Assembly (NCBI GenBank): GCA_947489085.1
Contig: CANLCJ010000011.1
Location: 37,499-101,498 of the forward strand
DNA: 64,000 bases
DNA from: an uncultured Flavobacteriaceae bacterium
GTDB lineage: Bacteria; Bacteroidota; Bacteroidia; Flavobacteriales; Flavobacteriaceae
Reading direction: 5' to 3'
Within the stretch, counting starts at the first letter, position 1. Each line of letters begins with the position of its first letter. The notes beneath the pieces are model-generated. The model ran no database searches, was not told where the DNA came from, and saw nothing but the letters and a program-made list of their open reading frames with translations. Shown one piece after another: positions 8,954 to 19,000 of this stretch. The position numbers were made by a program, and so were the translations under genes.

Positions 8954-9661
8954 CTATTTCGTAAATAGTTTCCAATCGAAATCTATATACGATATTTTTG
9001 TTTTGTCTATTGATATTTTTTGCCCTCCTAAATGAATATTGATAAAATTAATCATATCGTTAGCACTCGCAAAATCATCCTTATACCAATCGAATATTTT
9101 GGACAATCTTGTTTCTTCAGGATCTATTTTGTTTTTTGCTGGATCGTTTAAAAAATCACTTGTAGCCATACCTAACTCCTTTTCTATCGTATCTGCCATA
9201 TAAGCTTCGCGTTTTAGCATTGGAGAAGATACTGCTGTAGAATATAGTGCGAAATGAACTCTAGGATCGCCCAATTTTCTTAATATTTCATGTTCTATAG
9301 TATCTAGAGATATTTTAGTGCCTACGTAATCTACAAGTTTTAAATCGAATGCATCCTTTATATAATTTATACTTTTAATAGGATAGTTTTCTGCTAAAAT
9401 TCTAATAATATTAGCATTGTAAAAGTTAATCCAATAGGCTTTTTTCTCGCTAGGTGTCCAGCCAGCATTTGGAGATATTTTTGCAAAACTGCTTGTTATT
9501 TTTTTTAAATCGTCTATGTTCTTTAAAACTTTATCGTAATTCACAATTCCTTTAGAAGACACATGCTCTTTTAAAAACTTATTATAATCTGTTAAATCTA
9601 CTGTTTGAGAGTAACCGTAATAGCTAATTAAAAAAATTAGTAAAAATTTGAAATTTTTCAT
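8954..9661 (-). CDS. DUF547 domain-containing exported protein
   Basis: 235 residues with a signal peptide (MKNFKFLLIFLISYYGYSQ, cleavage after SQ). The body matches DUF547: KKAYWINFYNANIIRIL, then IEHEILRKLGDPRVHFALY. In most members the region after HFAL reads like NCxxxSCPPL; here it is YSTAVSSPML, so the cysteines are absent. Function unknown; the protein is probably periplasmic. It is a single-gene unit convergent with the MscS gene. Confidence 0.82.
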   Translation of the reverse strand: MKNFKFLLIFLISYYGYSQTVDLTDYNKFLKEHVSSKGIVNYDKVLKNIDDLKKITSSFAKISPNAGWTPSEKKAYWINFYNANIIRILAENYPIKSINYIKDAFDLKLVDYVGTKISLDTIEHEILRKLGDPRVHFALYSTAVSSPMLKREAYMADTIEKELGMATSDFLNDPAKNKIDPEETRLSKIFDWYKDDFASANDMINFINIHLGGQKISIDKTKISYIDFDWKLFTK

Positions 9662-9987
9662 TTTAAAATTATTTGAGTTTTGTTAAATTTTGAGAGTAAT
9701 AAACCTGAACTAAAGATTTAATTACAACACAAAGGAACATGAGAACCGCAGTTATTACAATAAATACTACTTCAAAGGGAAAAAACAAGCCTGAAAAGGA
9801 AAAAACAACTTAAATTAGGACATAACGTTTAATATTACCAATTGATTGGTAAGCTATTAGACAAACCTGTACAGTGTTCTAGAAACACTTCTGGTAAAAC
9901 ATTTGTACTTTTCGCAGCATACAAATAGGATGGTAAAATGAGTAATGCAAAGTTTTACTTGTAAAGTTCAAAATGTTACAAATACAA
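9662..9987. other. Intergenic stretch with a mini-ORF and a palindrome
   Basis: No convincing gene. A 24-codon frame at 9740-9814 (+) begins MRTAVITINTTSKG and ends KEKTT; it has some Thr/Ile codons but no operon downstream on that strand. TTACCAAT (9835-9842) and ATTGGTAA (9845-9852) form a near-perfect palindrome that could be an operator. Neither is supported enough to call. Confidence 0.3.
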
Positions 9988-10017
9988 AAAGCGAAAACAG
10001 TATACTGTTTTCGCTTT
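9988..10017 (-). terminator. Terminator of the small membrane-protein gene
   Basis: A 30-base perfect palindrome, AAAGCGAAAACAGTA followed by its complement, lies 25 bases past the stop codon of the minus-strand gene at 10043-10219. Confidence 0.7.
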
Positions 10018-10042
10018 CATATATTATAAATAATAGAGTATT

Positions 10043-10219
10043 TTAGCTTTGGGCGTTCTTTGCCTTTCTTTCTTCTCTTATTTCTTGTAATCTTTCAATT
10101 AAAGAACCTCCAATCCAATAAGGAATTACAAAAGTTAATAAAAAAATCATTAACCAAAATCCTATAGTTAAAATGGTTAAAAATGCTAAAAATCCTAAAT
10201 ATTGGTCAAATTCGAACAT
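10043..10219 (-). CDS. Small membrane protein (58 aa), unknown function
   Basis: A 58-codon frame on the minus strand starts at ATG (10217-10219) and stops with TAA. The product begins MFEFDQYLGF, has one or two hydrophobic segments (LAFLTILTIGFWLMIFLLTFVI) and ends in a charged helix, ERLQEIREERKAKNAQS. The strong terminator just downstream and the ordered hydrophobic-then-charged composition support a real gene. No family is recognised. It follows the peroxiredoxin gene by 93 bases on the same strand. Confidence 0.6.
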   Translation of the reverse strand: MFEFDQYLGFLAFLTILTIGFWLMIFLLTFVIPYWIGGSLIERLQEIREERKAKNAQS

Positions 10220-10312
10220 AATTATATGTGTCTTTTTTAATATTTTACAAAGTTAACACAAAGTCTTTTGTTTTACAATACTAATATTAAAAATTATAAC
10301 TAGTTTTTAATA

Positions 10313-10954
10313 TTAATCCAAATTAGGCTGTGGTGTGATGCGTAAATACGGTTTTACAACTTTATGCCCTTTAGGGAATAATTCTGGAATGTCTTCGGTA
10401 GCAATTGCAGGAGACACAACAACGTCTTCTCCATGTTTCCAATTAGCTGGCGTAGCTACTTTATGATAAGCTGTTAATTGTAGTGAATCTATAACACGTA
10501 ATAATTCATCGAAATTTCGTCCTGTAGATGCAGGGTAAGTAATTATCAATTTTACCTTTTTATCATTTCCAATAACAAATACTGAGCGCACTGTGAGTTT
10601 GCTATCTGCATTTGGATGGATCATGTCGTATAATTCAGATACGTTTCTATCTTCATCTGCTATAATAGGAAAATTAACTGTAGTATTTTGTGTTTCATTA
10701 ATATCTCCTATCCATCCTTTATGAGAATCTACGCCATCTACGCTTAATGCTACAACTTTAACGTTACGCTTGTCAAATTCGTTTTTATATTTGGCTACAG
10801 TACCCAATTCTGTTGTGCAAACTGGAGTATAATCTGCTGGATGCGAAAATAAAACACCCCAACTATCGCCTAACCAATCGTGAAAATTAATTTGTCCTTC
10901 TGTGGAATTTGCTGTGAAATTTGGAGCTGTGTCTCCTAATCTTAGTGTTGCCAT
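10313..10954 (-). CDS. Peroxiredoxin, Prx6 (1-Cys) type
   Basis: 213 residues of the AhpC/TSA superfamily, reducing peroxides in the cytoplasm. The peroxidatic cysteine is Cys46 in HPADYTPVCTTELG, which is the Prx6-subfamily form. The C-terminal dimerisation arm (VATPANWKHGEDVVVSPA, then KGHKVVKPYLRITP) is also typical of Prx6. No obvious resolving cysteine is seen, which fits the 1-Cys mechanism. The start MATLRLGDTAPNF is standard. Confidence 0.92.
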   Translation of the reverse strand: MATLRLGDTAPNFTANSTEGQINFHDWLGDSWGVLFSHPADYTPVCTTELGTVAKYKNEFDKRNVKVVALSVDGVDSHKGWIGDINETQNTTVNFPIIADEDRNVSELYDMIHPNADSKLTVRSVFVIGNDKKVKLIITYPASTGRNFDELLRVIDSLQLTAYHKVATPANWKHGEDVVVSPAIATEDIPELFPKGHKVVKPYLRITPQPNLD

Positions 10955-11093
10955 GTTTCTGTTTTTAACTTTTTTTAGCTTACTAAATTAATAGATTTAA
11001 AAGTTCAGCATAAAAAAAATTAGTTATATAAATGTTAAAAAAAATACTGCAAAAACTCACAGGTAATTACTTATAAAAATACTTTAAAAAAAG

Positions 11094-11101
11094 TAACTTT
11101 G
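11094..11101 (+). promoter_or_regulatory. -7 promoter element of fumC
   Basis: TAACTTTG matches TAnnTTTG and lies 26 bases before the fumC ATG. No clear -33 TTTG is seen at the expected distance. Confidence 0.5.
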
Positions 11102-11127
11102 TTTCTAGTTTATAATATCCAAACAAA

Positions 11128-12525
11128 ATGAGTTTTAGAATAGAAAAAGATACCATGGGCGAGGTAAAAGTACCTGCCGACAAACTTTGGGGTGCGCAAA
11201 CAGAACGCTCTCGTAATAACTTCAAGATAGGCCCTAGTGGCTCAATGCCATTAGAGATTGTCTATGGCTTTGCGTATTTAAAAAAAGCTGCAGCTTATAC
11301 AAACTGTGAGTTGGGCGTTTTAGATATAGAGAAAAGAGATCTTATAGCTAAAGTCTGTGATGAAATTTTGGAAGGCAAACACGACGACCAGTTTCCTCTT
11401 GTGGTATGGCAAACAGGATCTGGCACACAAAGTAATATGAATGTTAACGAAGTAATTGCAAATAGAGCTCATCAAATTGCAGGATATGTTGTAGGCGAAG
11501 GCGAGAAAACAATACAACCTAATGATGATGTTAACAAGTCGCAATCTTCTAATGATACCTTCCCTACTGGGATGCATATTGCTGCTTATAAAAAAATAGT
11601 TGAGACAACGCTTCCTGGCATAAAAAAATTAAGAGATACCCTAAATAATAAAGCTATAGCTTTTAAAAATGTGGTAAAAATAGGAAGAACACATTTAATG
11701 GACGCTACGCCTTTAACACTTGGGCAAGAGTTGTCTGGTTATGTTGCGCAATTAGACTATGGCATGAAAGCGCTTACAAATACTTTAGCACATTTAAGTG
11801 AATTAGCACTTGGTGGTACTGCTGTTGGAACAGGTTTAAATACACCTAAAGGTTACAGCAAGCGTGTTTCTGAGTTTATTGCAGAATTTACAGGTCTACC
11901 TTTTGTTACGGCTCCAAATAAGTTTGAAGCTTTAGCAGCTCACGATGCTTTAGTAGAAACGCATGGTGCTTTAAAGCAAGTGGCTGTGTCTCTTAACAAA
12001 ATTGCTAATGATGTTAGAATGATGGCCTCTGGACCTCGTTCTGGAATAGGCGAAATTATAATACCTGCTAACGAACCTGGTAGCTCTATTATGCCCGGTA
12101 AAGTAAACCCAACACAATGTGAGGCTTTAACGATGGTTTGCGCTCAAGTTATTGGCAACGATGTTGCTGTTTCTGTTGGTGGTACGCAGGGACATTACGA
12201 ATTAAATGTTTTTAAACCAGTAATGGCGAAAAATGTTTTAGAGTCTGCGCAACTTATAGGTGACGCATGCGTAAGTTTTGAAGTAAATTGTGCTTCTGGA
12301 ATAGAACCAAACCACAAAGTAATTAAAGAGTTGTTAAATAACTCATTAATGCTTGTTACTGCTTTAAATACAAAAATTGGATATTACAAAGCTGCCGAAA
12401 TAGCTAATACCGCTCATAAAAATGGTACTACCTTAAAAGAAGAAGCTGTAAATCTTGGCTATGTTAGCGCAGAAGATTATGATGCTTGGGTTAAACCAGA
12501 AGATATGGTTGGAGCTTTAAAATAA
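11128..12525 (+). CDS. fumC: Class II fumarate hydratase
   Basis: 465 residues; interconverts fumarate and malate in the TCA cycle without an Fe-S cluster. Family motifs include the N-terminal [22 protein letters not shown], the substrate loop [37 protein letters not shown], and the superfamily signature [15 protein letters not shown] near residue 320. Length and start are typical. It is a single-gene unit with its own promoter and a strong terminator. Confidence 0.96.
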   Translation: MSFRIEKDTMGEVKVPADKLWGAQTERSRNNFKIGPSGSMPLEIVYGFAYLKKAAAYTNCELGVLDIEKRDLIAKVCDEILEGKHDDQFPLVVWQTGSGTQSNMNVNEVIANRAHQIAGYVVGEGEKTIQPNDDVNKSQSSNDTFPTGMHIAAYKKIVETTLPGIKKLRDTLNNKAIAFKNVVKIGRTHLMDATPLTLGQELSGYVAQLDYGMKALTNTLAHLSELALGGTAVGTGLNTPKGYSKRVSEFIAEFTGLPFVTAPNKFEALAAHDALVETHGALKQVAVSLNKIANDVRMMASGPRSGIGEIIIPANEPGSSIMPGKVNPTQCEALTMVCAQVIGNDVAVSVGGTQGHYELNVFKPVMAKNVLESAQLIGDACVSFEVNCASGIEPNHKVIKELLNNSLMLVTALNTKIGYYKAAEIANTAHKNGTTLKEEAVNLGYVSAEDYDAWVKPEDMVGALK

Positions 12526-12553
12526 AGTCTTATAAACCACATATACAACAATC

Positions 12554-12581
12554 AAAAAGCAGGTAAAAATACCTGCTTTTT
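12554..12581 (+). terminator. Intrinsic terminator of fumC
   Basis: AAAAAGCAGGTA (12554-12565) and TACCTGCTTTTT (12570-12581) form a perfect 12-bp stem with a 4-base loop, followed by further T residues. Confidence 0.85.
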
Positions 12582-12682
12582 TTGGTTAGTTGGTTAAAAT
12601 AAGTCTTCACATAAAACGGTTTAAAGACATGAAAACAAATATATAACTAACAGCCCTTAAAATGGTTAACATTTGTTAATAC

Positions 12683-13246
12683 CTATAATTTCAAAGCTCT
12701 TTTTATTCTACTTAATTGTACAGGAGTTATATTTAAATAAGAAGCTATATGGTATTGAGGAATTAACTTGCCTATATCTGGCATGTCTTGAATTAACTTT
12801 AAATAGCGTTGAGACGAACTTAGTGTTATCAAATCTAAGTGCCGCTTTTCGTAATCCATAAAGACAAACTCTAAAGCTTTTGCGTAAAAATTACTAATGT
12901 AAATATTTGTTTCGCATAAGGTTTTAAAATCTTTAAAATTTACTTCGTAAATTGTACAGTTCGTTAGCGTTTCATAAACAAAACTAGAAGTTTCTTTTTT
13001 AACTAACGCAGTAAGTGCCCCTGCAAAATCCATTGGAAAAAAAAAGCGTTTATTATATTCTTTTCCTTTTTCTGAAGTTAAATAACTTCGCATAATACCT
13101 GAAACTAATAGGTATAATTTTGTAGGTTTTTTGCCTTGCTTTACTAATTGGGTACGTGCTTTAACCTCTTTGAGCTTTGCTATACTCTTCAATTTTAAAA
13201 ACACATCTTTAGGGACATTATCTAGAATGTCTTTATTATTCTGCAT
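12683..13246 (-). CDS. Crp/Fnr-family transcriptional regulator
   Basis: 187 residues. The N-terminal cyclic-nucleotide-binding-like beta-roll is seen in TQLVKQGKKPTKLYLLVSG and NKRFFFPMDFAGALTAL. The C-terminus contains a short helix-turn-helix (IPQYHIASYLNITPVQLSRIKRAL). No Fe-S-type cysteine cluster is present, so an oxygen-sensing FNR role is not supported. The ligand is unknown. It lies about 1.3 kb beyond the end of the nitrate island on the same strand, and no sequence evidence ties it to that island. Confidence 0.85.
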   Translation of the reverse strand: MQNNKDILDNVPKDVFLKLKSIAKLKEVKARTQLVKQGKKPTKLYLLVSGIMRSYLTSEKGKEYNKRFFFPMDFAGALTALVKKETSSFVYETLTNCTIYEVNFKDFKTLCETNIYISNFYAKALEFVFMDYEKRHLDLITLSSSQRYLKLIQDMPDIGKLIPQYHIASYLNITPVQLSRIKRALKL

Positions 13247-13353
13247 TGTAGGTGGTTTAGTTGGTGTATGGTTTTTACAAAATTAGGATATATTTTTATT
13301 ATCTTAAAATAAAGAAGATCAGTTAACTTAAGTTTTAACACTAAAAAACAAAA

Positions 13354-13383
13354 AAACCCAGAAGTAAGGTTACCTCTGGGTTT
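13354..13383 (-). terminator. Terminator of the coiled-coil protein gene
   Basis: AAACCCAGA (13354-13362) and TCTGGGTTT (13375-13383) form a 9-bp stem downstream of the minus-strand gene at 13406-14290, flanked by A-rich sequence that reads as T-rich on the transcribed strand. Confidence 0.7.
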
Positions 13384-13405
13384 AAATTTATAATGTAAAA
13401 GTTTA

Positions 13406-14290
13406 CTACTTAAGTGAAAATTCTGATGTTGATATTAGGTTTTTTTTATTGAATACGTTAATAATATAACGTCCACTTTCAAATTTAGAATTTTGATTAC
13501 TCGCAATAAATTCGCATATATTGAGATTTTTATTTTCATAATTAAATTTACTTACAACGCTGTAATCTAAAGTTTTATCTCCAAAAACAACTTGATCGTT
13601 ACTTCCTATTATATTATTTTTAGGGTCTATAACTTGTACAAATAACTCCTGGTCTCCTGCTTCTACCAATGTGTTCTTAGCTACTGTAAAACATACTCTA
13701 ATTTTATCTGCTCTTCGAGCACGTTCGGTTGGTATTAATTTACCAGATGTTCGCTCTATTACTCCAAAACCTTTAAGATCTACGGTATTTAAAATAGAAG
13801 CATTTTCTACAACTTCTGCCAATGCTGTGTTTTGGACTAACAAAGAATCTGTAAATATGGTACGCTCTTCTAATTTAATTCTTGTACTATCTAAAGATGT
13901 CGCTAAATAAGAATTTTCTATTTTTAGCGAGTCGTTTTGTGCTAATAAAATATCCATCTCTTTTTGAAGGCTCTTGTAACGTGCTTTATACCTCCATAAA
14001 CTTTTCACATTAGTTTCAGAGATACGTAAAGAATCTATTAGTCCTTGTATACGTTCTCTAGCTTCAATAAGGTCTCTGTTTGTAATTTCATTTTCTCCTA
14101 TAGCTTCATCATACTGTTTGGCCATAGCATTTAAATCTTTCATTACTAACTCTTTCTCTACAGTTAGTTCTTTTTCTGTGCTTTTACTTTCTCTATACAA
14201 ATTCATGGCATAGAAACCTGTTGCGAGAAATAAAACTAAGGCTATCCCTAAAGCTACTTTTAAACCCGTATTATTTTTCAAATCTCCCAT
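13406..14290 (-). CDS. Membrane-anchored coiled-coil protein, unknown function
   Basis: About 294 residues. One N-terminal transmembrane helix (VALGIALVLFLATGFYAM) is followed by a long heptad-rich coiled coil (about 35-165, with KELTVEKELVMKDL and RYKSLQKEMDILLAQNDSLK), then a C-terminal beta-rich domain (from about 175) with GFGVIERTSGKLIPTERARR and a final INVFNKKNLISTSEFSLK. The shape suggests an inner-membrane protein with a periplasmic domain. Similar flavobacterial proteins are sometimes labelled chromosome-partitioning proteins, for which nothing here gives support. The ATG at 14288-14290 is chosen over an upstream in-frame TTG. Confidence 0.65.
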   Translation of the reverse strand: MGDLKNNTGLKVALGIALVLFLATGFYAMNLYRESKSTEKELTVEKELVMKDLNAMAKQYDEAIGENEITNRDLIEARERIQGLIDSLRISETNVKSLWRYKARYKSLQKEMDILLAQNDSLKIENSYLATSLDSTRIKLEERTIFTDSLLVQNTALAEVVENASILNTVDLKGFGVIERTSGKLIPTERARRADKIRVCFTVAKNTLVEAGDQELFVQVIDPKNNIIGSNDQVVFGDKTLDYSVVSKFNYENKNLNICEFIASNQNSKFESGRYIINVFNKKNLISTSEFSLK

Positions 14291-14356
14291 GTATTCCAAT
14301 TTTTAATTTAGTGATTTTTTATGAGTGCAATTTACCTATTAATGTATATCAAATAC

Positions 14357-14394
14357 AAATCTATGTTTCGTTAACATATACGAAACATAGATTT
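14357..14394. repeat. Perfect 15-bp inverted repeat upstream of the coiled-coil gene
   Basis: AAATCTATGTTTCGT (14357-14371) and ACGAAACATAGATTT (14380-14394) are exact reverse complements around an 8-base spacer. It lies 67-104 bases upstream of the coiled-coil gene's ATG and well after the nitrate-island terminator. It could be an operator, a cruciform or a second terminator. The rest of 14395-14553 shows nothing. Confidence 0.6.
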
Positions 14395-14553
14395 AATTGG
14401 ATCTTTGTTCTAAAAAGCTTTTTAGTAATCGCTTAATAAGCAATAATTTAAAAGCTTAAATTAAACAGGTGTAAACATTACATTAATATTAATCTAAATT
14501 ATTAATTTAAAATTAAAAAACTGTAACCTTTACGGAAATACTTTAAAATAAAA

Positions 14554-14586
14554 TAGTGCCTAATGCTAAGATAATACAAGGCACTA
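14554..14586 (-). terminator. Terminator at the end of the nitrate island
   Basis: TAGTGCCT (14554-14561) and AGGCACTA (14579-14586) pair. On the minus strand the hairpin is followed by TTTTATTTT, and it lies 20 bases past the stop of the rubredoxin-tailed gene. Confidence 0.75.
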
Positions 14587-14606
14587 CTCGATATTTTAAA
14601 AAAATT

Positions 14607-16043
14607 CTACAACAGTTGCTTAGTTACTGTTTTCTTTTTGAAACTATTTTTATCTGCCTCGCATAAAGAACAGGTGTATGTATCTGGTAAATCCTGAAAA
14701 GCTGTGTTTGGTGCAATGTTTTGGGTTTCGTCTCCGTACTTCTCATTGTAAACAGTTAAACACTCGCTACATTGGTACACCTCTTCTTCGACAGACTCTT
14801 TAGGCAATGCTTTGGGCTTCTCCTCTTCTCTTTCACTGCCTAATTGCTCAAAATAGAGTTGACTCAACTCCATTAAAAGCCCTGGTAATTCTACCTTATC
14901 TACATCTTGTACGTGCATAACGTAATCTCGCGTATTAGGATCGAAATTTTTGGCGTAGAGTAAATTATAAGTATCTCGTATTTTAAAATTGCCTACAGAT
15001 TCTGGTTGTCTGTTTTTTTCTACTACTATCGAGGTAAAATTATAGGTATCGCTATCAAAACTTGTAATACCAAAGGTTAAACCATAGGTGCTAATATCGT
15101 TTTGATCGAAATTTGTTACCAGATACTTTTTTAGATTTAGCGCTTCGTTATCGTTAACTGGTACATGCCAATTCATTTCTAGCATGGAGTGGCGAACGTT
15201 TATACCAAACTTACCTAAAAACTTCTCCCATTGTAATTTAAAATGTTGTGGTATACCTTTCACTATAAAAGATTTCCAAGGCGTTATAGAAATTTTACCT
15301 ATTTTATTTTCTGCGCACAAATCGCACATGGCCTTTAAAAACTCTAAATCGTAGCGGTTATTTCTCCAATACAGCCCTAACCAGTAACGGTCTGGCCCTA
15401 TCCTATTCATACCCTCGTAGTAAGGAAAAGGGTAAAAAGGAACTTCTAAAGGCTTATCTATTGTTCTATTGTTAGTATCTGTAGCGTCGCTTACCAATTC
15501 GAAAACAGTCTCTACAGTTTCGGGTTCTTCTTTAAGAATATTTTCTATGGCTAGTTCTATTTTATCCATATCCCAACTGTATATTAGTGCTGGGTACATT
15601 TGTGTTTCTGTCCAGCCAGGAAGCCTTAGATACAAATACCAATAATCGTCGTGATGGGAAGCTATAAAGTTTACGTTTCCTGTAAATAATGGTACCAAAC
15701 GCTGCTTAGGATCGGTAACATTAATTCTAAGTTTTGGAGCGTGTTTAAATTGCTCTAATACATATAAATACCTATCGCTGGTTAACCAAGAGGTACTGGG
15801 TAAAATTTCAGCAGAAACATAAGAAGAAGCTATATTTTCAATACCATCTTGCTTAGGTTTTACGAACTTTATTTTATCAAATTTATCAAATTTACTTTCG
15901 TCTATTTCTTTTGGAAATATGATATCTTGTCTTGACCCAAAAGATATAGCATCTAGGCCTAGACCTTCAGCAGCCTCGCAAATGTATTTTAATTCACCTG
16001 GAGATAATACGCCTCCGTTAATCATTAATCTGTATGGTTCCAT
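14607..16043 (-). CDS. Rubredoxin-tailed nitrite/sulfite-reductase-like protein, NasA partner
   Basis: 478 residues. The N-terminal part (MEPYRLMINGGVLSPGELK, then GLDAISFGSRQDI) resembles the ferredoxin-like half domain of siroheme nitrite and sulfite reductases. The C-x5-C and C-x3-C cluster ligands of those enzymes are absent, so it should not bind siroheme/4Fe-4S in the usual way. The C-terminal 50 residues are a rubredoxin domain: YQCSECLTVYNEKYGD and DTYTCSLCEADK, two CxxC pairs able to hold one iron. The start codon overlaps the nasA stop by one base, so translation is coupled. A role in delivering electrons to NasA is inferred from the rubredoxin and this coupling. Confidence 0.75.
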   Translation of the reverse strand: MEPYRLMINGGVLSPGELKYICEAAEGLGLDAISFGSRQDIIFPKEIDESKFDKFDKIKFVKPKQDGIENIASSYVSAEILPSTSWLTSDRYLYVLEQFKHAPKLRINVTDPKQRLVPLFTGNVNFIASHHDDYWYLYLRLPGWTETQMYPALIYSWDMDKIELAIENILKEEPETVETVFELVSDATDTNNRTIDKPLEVPFYPFPYYEGMNRIGPDRYWLGLYWRNNRYDLEFLKAMCDLCAENKIGKISITPWKSFIVKGIPQHFKLQWEKFLGKFGINVRHSMLEMNWHVPVNDNEALNLKKYLVTNFDQNDISTYGLTFGITSFDSDTYNFTSIVVEKNRQPESVGNFKIRDTYNLLYAKNFDPNTRDYVMHVQDVDKVELPGLLMELSQLYFEQLGSEREEEKPKALPKESVEEEVYQCSECLTVYNEKYGDETQNIAPNTAFQDLPDTYTCSLCEADKNSFKKKTVTKQLL

Positions 16044-19000
16044 TATGCTAATACTTTAGAATTTTGAAGTATCTCTCTTACCTCTGTTTTACAACTGCCA
16101 CAACCTAAACCTGCTCCTGTTTTGTTACACAACTCTGTAAAATCTGTACAGCCTTGGGCTATAGTTTCTTCTATATTGCCTGCGCCTACTTGGCTGCACG
16201 AACAGACTAACTTGCCTAGTACAGGAGTATCGTTAGAAGCCCCTCTAAGCAATGTTTCGCGCTTATCGGCCATTTCTATTTTGCTTTCTATCATGGTTTT
16301 AAATTCGGCAAACTCATTCTTATCGCCCATTAAAACAGCTCCTATAAGCAAATCGTCTTTGACAATGCATTTTTTGTAATAACGTTTTTTAATGTCTGTA
16401 AAAATAACTTCTTCATAGCTATTATCATTTTCAGGAACATTAATATCTCCTATACTACAGAGGTTTAAATCGTTAAACTTTAAAATATTCATCAATACAG
16501 ATCCGTTGTAGGCCTCACTTATGTCTCCTGCTATGTAATTCGCTAATATGGTGGCCTGCTCTTCTGCCGCAGATGTAATTCCGAACAGTTGATTGTTGTA
16601 TTCTGCTATTTCTCCTATTGCAAAAATATCTGGATGAGAGGATTGCAAATGTTGATTTACAATAACGCCTCTTCGGCATGCAATACCATTAGATCTTGCT
16701 ATATCTACATTAGGTATCGTTCCTATGGCATATACAATAGCATTGGCTGTAATTAATTTTCCACTCTTAAGTGTTATGTTTAATTCTTTAGTGTCTTCAT
16801 CGTCAAACACGGTACTAACTTCATTATCAAAGTATATTTGAATGCCGCGTTCTTGAACGTCTAAAGCCAAGAGTTTACTAGAGATTCTATCCAACTGGCG
16901 TTCCATTAAACGGGATGCACGTTGCACTATAGTAATTTTAGCATTTTTATGCTTCATAGCAGCAGCAAGCTCTAAACCTAAAAGCCCACCTCCTACAATA
17001 ACAACATGTTGTTCTTCTGGTGGTAACCCTGTAGCATCTAAATAGGCTTTAAATTTATCGGCATCTATTTTATTACGCATGGTAAAGCGCCCTGGTAAGT
17101 CTATTTGAACATCTTTTGGTACAAAAGCACGACTTCCTGTAGCTAGTATCAACTTATCGAAAGTATGGGTTTCGTTATTGCTATCTGTAACTACTTTTTT
17201 TGTTTTGTCTATGTTAGAAATTAATGTTTCTGGGTGCAAGTATATGTTTAATTTGCCCAGCTCAACTTTCTTTATTTTTAATAGTTGTTCCCAGGTTAGT
17301 TCTTCGGTTACGTATTCCGGTAGCAATACGCGGTTGTAGAATAAATTAGGCTCTTTAGAAAACACGTGAATTTCGTCTACCTGATTGTATTCTCTATAGT
17401 TTTGTACAAAACGGAAGGCTGCTGCTCCTGCGCCAACAATAATTATTTTCTCTACAGGTTTTTTGTATTTTGATATGGCAACACGCGTAAATTTAAAATC
17501 TGGCTCTTTAGAGGTTGGGTCTACGTGTGTATTTGTTAGATTATTGGTTCGGTTTAAATTGCTCTGCAATTGTTTTCCCCAGTGCATGGGTAAAAACACC
17601 ACGCCTTTCTTAATGGTTTCGGTAATTTTAGCTCTTACTCTTACTACTCCGTTTTCTCCTTTTATCTCTGTAATGTCGCCATCATTTATTTTATAAAGGT
17701 AAGCGTCTACGGGATGAACCTCTAAAACAGGTTTTGGGTAATGTGTTTTTAATCGGGAGACCTTACCTGTTTTGGTCATGGTATGCCACTGGTCTCTTAC
17801 ACGCCCTGTAGTAAGTACTAAAGGAAATTGATCGTTGGTTAATACGGAAGTATTATGTAACTCGTTAGGTATATTAAATATAGCTTTTTTAGATGGTGTG
17901 TAAAACTGTTTATCTTCGAAGAGCCTTGGTGTCCCTTTATGTCTGTGTTCTGGTACAGGCCATTGAAAGGTGCCTTCGGTTTTTAAACGGTCGTAATTAA
18001 GGAAAGAGACATCTATATTTGTACCCTTGGTCATTTGTGCATATTCATCGTAAATTTCGCTTGCACTATTATAATTAAAGCCTCTAAAACCCATACGTCT
18101 TGCAAAATCGCAAAAAATCTCTACGTCTGGTCTTGCCTCACCAGGTGCTTCAATTTCTTTTGGTAAATAAGATACACGACGTTCTGAGTTTGTCATTGTA
18201 CCTTCTTTTTCCAACCATGCTGCTGCTGGTAGTACTAAATCTGCAAAACCTACTGTATCAGACTTATGGGAAATGTCTTGAACAACCACGAACTTGGCAT
18301 TTTTCATTGCCTTTTCAATTTGGTTAGAGTTAGGTAAGCTTACTAATGGATTTGTACAGGCTATCCAAACAGCTTTCATTTTTCCGCTTTCTAAAGCATC
18401 GAACATTTCTGTTGCTGTTAGGCCTGGCTTGGGGTTAATTTCTTCTACGCCCCAAAATTGAGCCACTTCTCTACGGTGCTCTGGATTCATAAGGTCTTTA
18501 TGAACCGCTAAAAGGTTTGCCATGCCTCCTACCTCACGTCCTCCCATAGCGTTGGGTTGTCCTGTAAGAGAAAATGGGCCTGCGCCTGGTTTACCTACTT
18601 GTCCTGTTATTAAGGATAAGTTTAAAAGCGCAACGTTTTTATCGGTACCTACCATACTCTGGTTAAGCCCCATGGCCCACATGCTAATAAAACCTTTAGA
18701 AAGGCCTATGTATTTTGCTGCTTTTTTAATATCGTCTATAGATACCCCACAAACTTTAGAAGCCTCCTTTAGTGAGGTGGCTAATATCATTTCTTTATAC
18801 GCCGTGTAACCATCTGTGTGCTTTGCTATAAAGTCTTCGTCTATTAGGCCACTTTTATACAAACATCTTCCTATGGCGTTGTATAAAATAACATCTGTAC
18901 CTGGAAATAATTGCAAATGTAAATCTGCATAATTGGCAGTATCTGTTTTTCTGGGGTCTACAACAATTAATTTTACGTTGGGATTTTCTTCTTTATGCTT

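Noticed and set aside
12683..13246. Crp/Fnr-like regulator as the regulator of the nitrate island
   Set aside because: It is near the island but beyond its terminator, has no redox-sensing cysteines, and no typical Fnr site was found in the island promoters.
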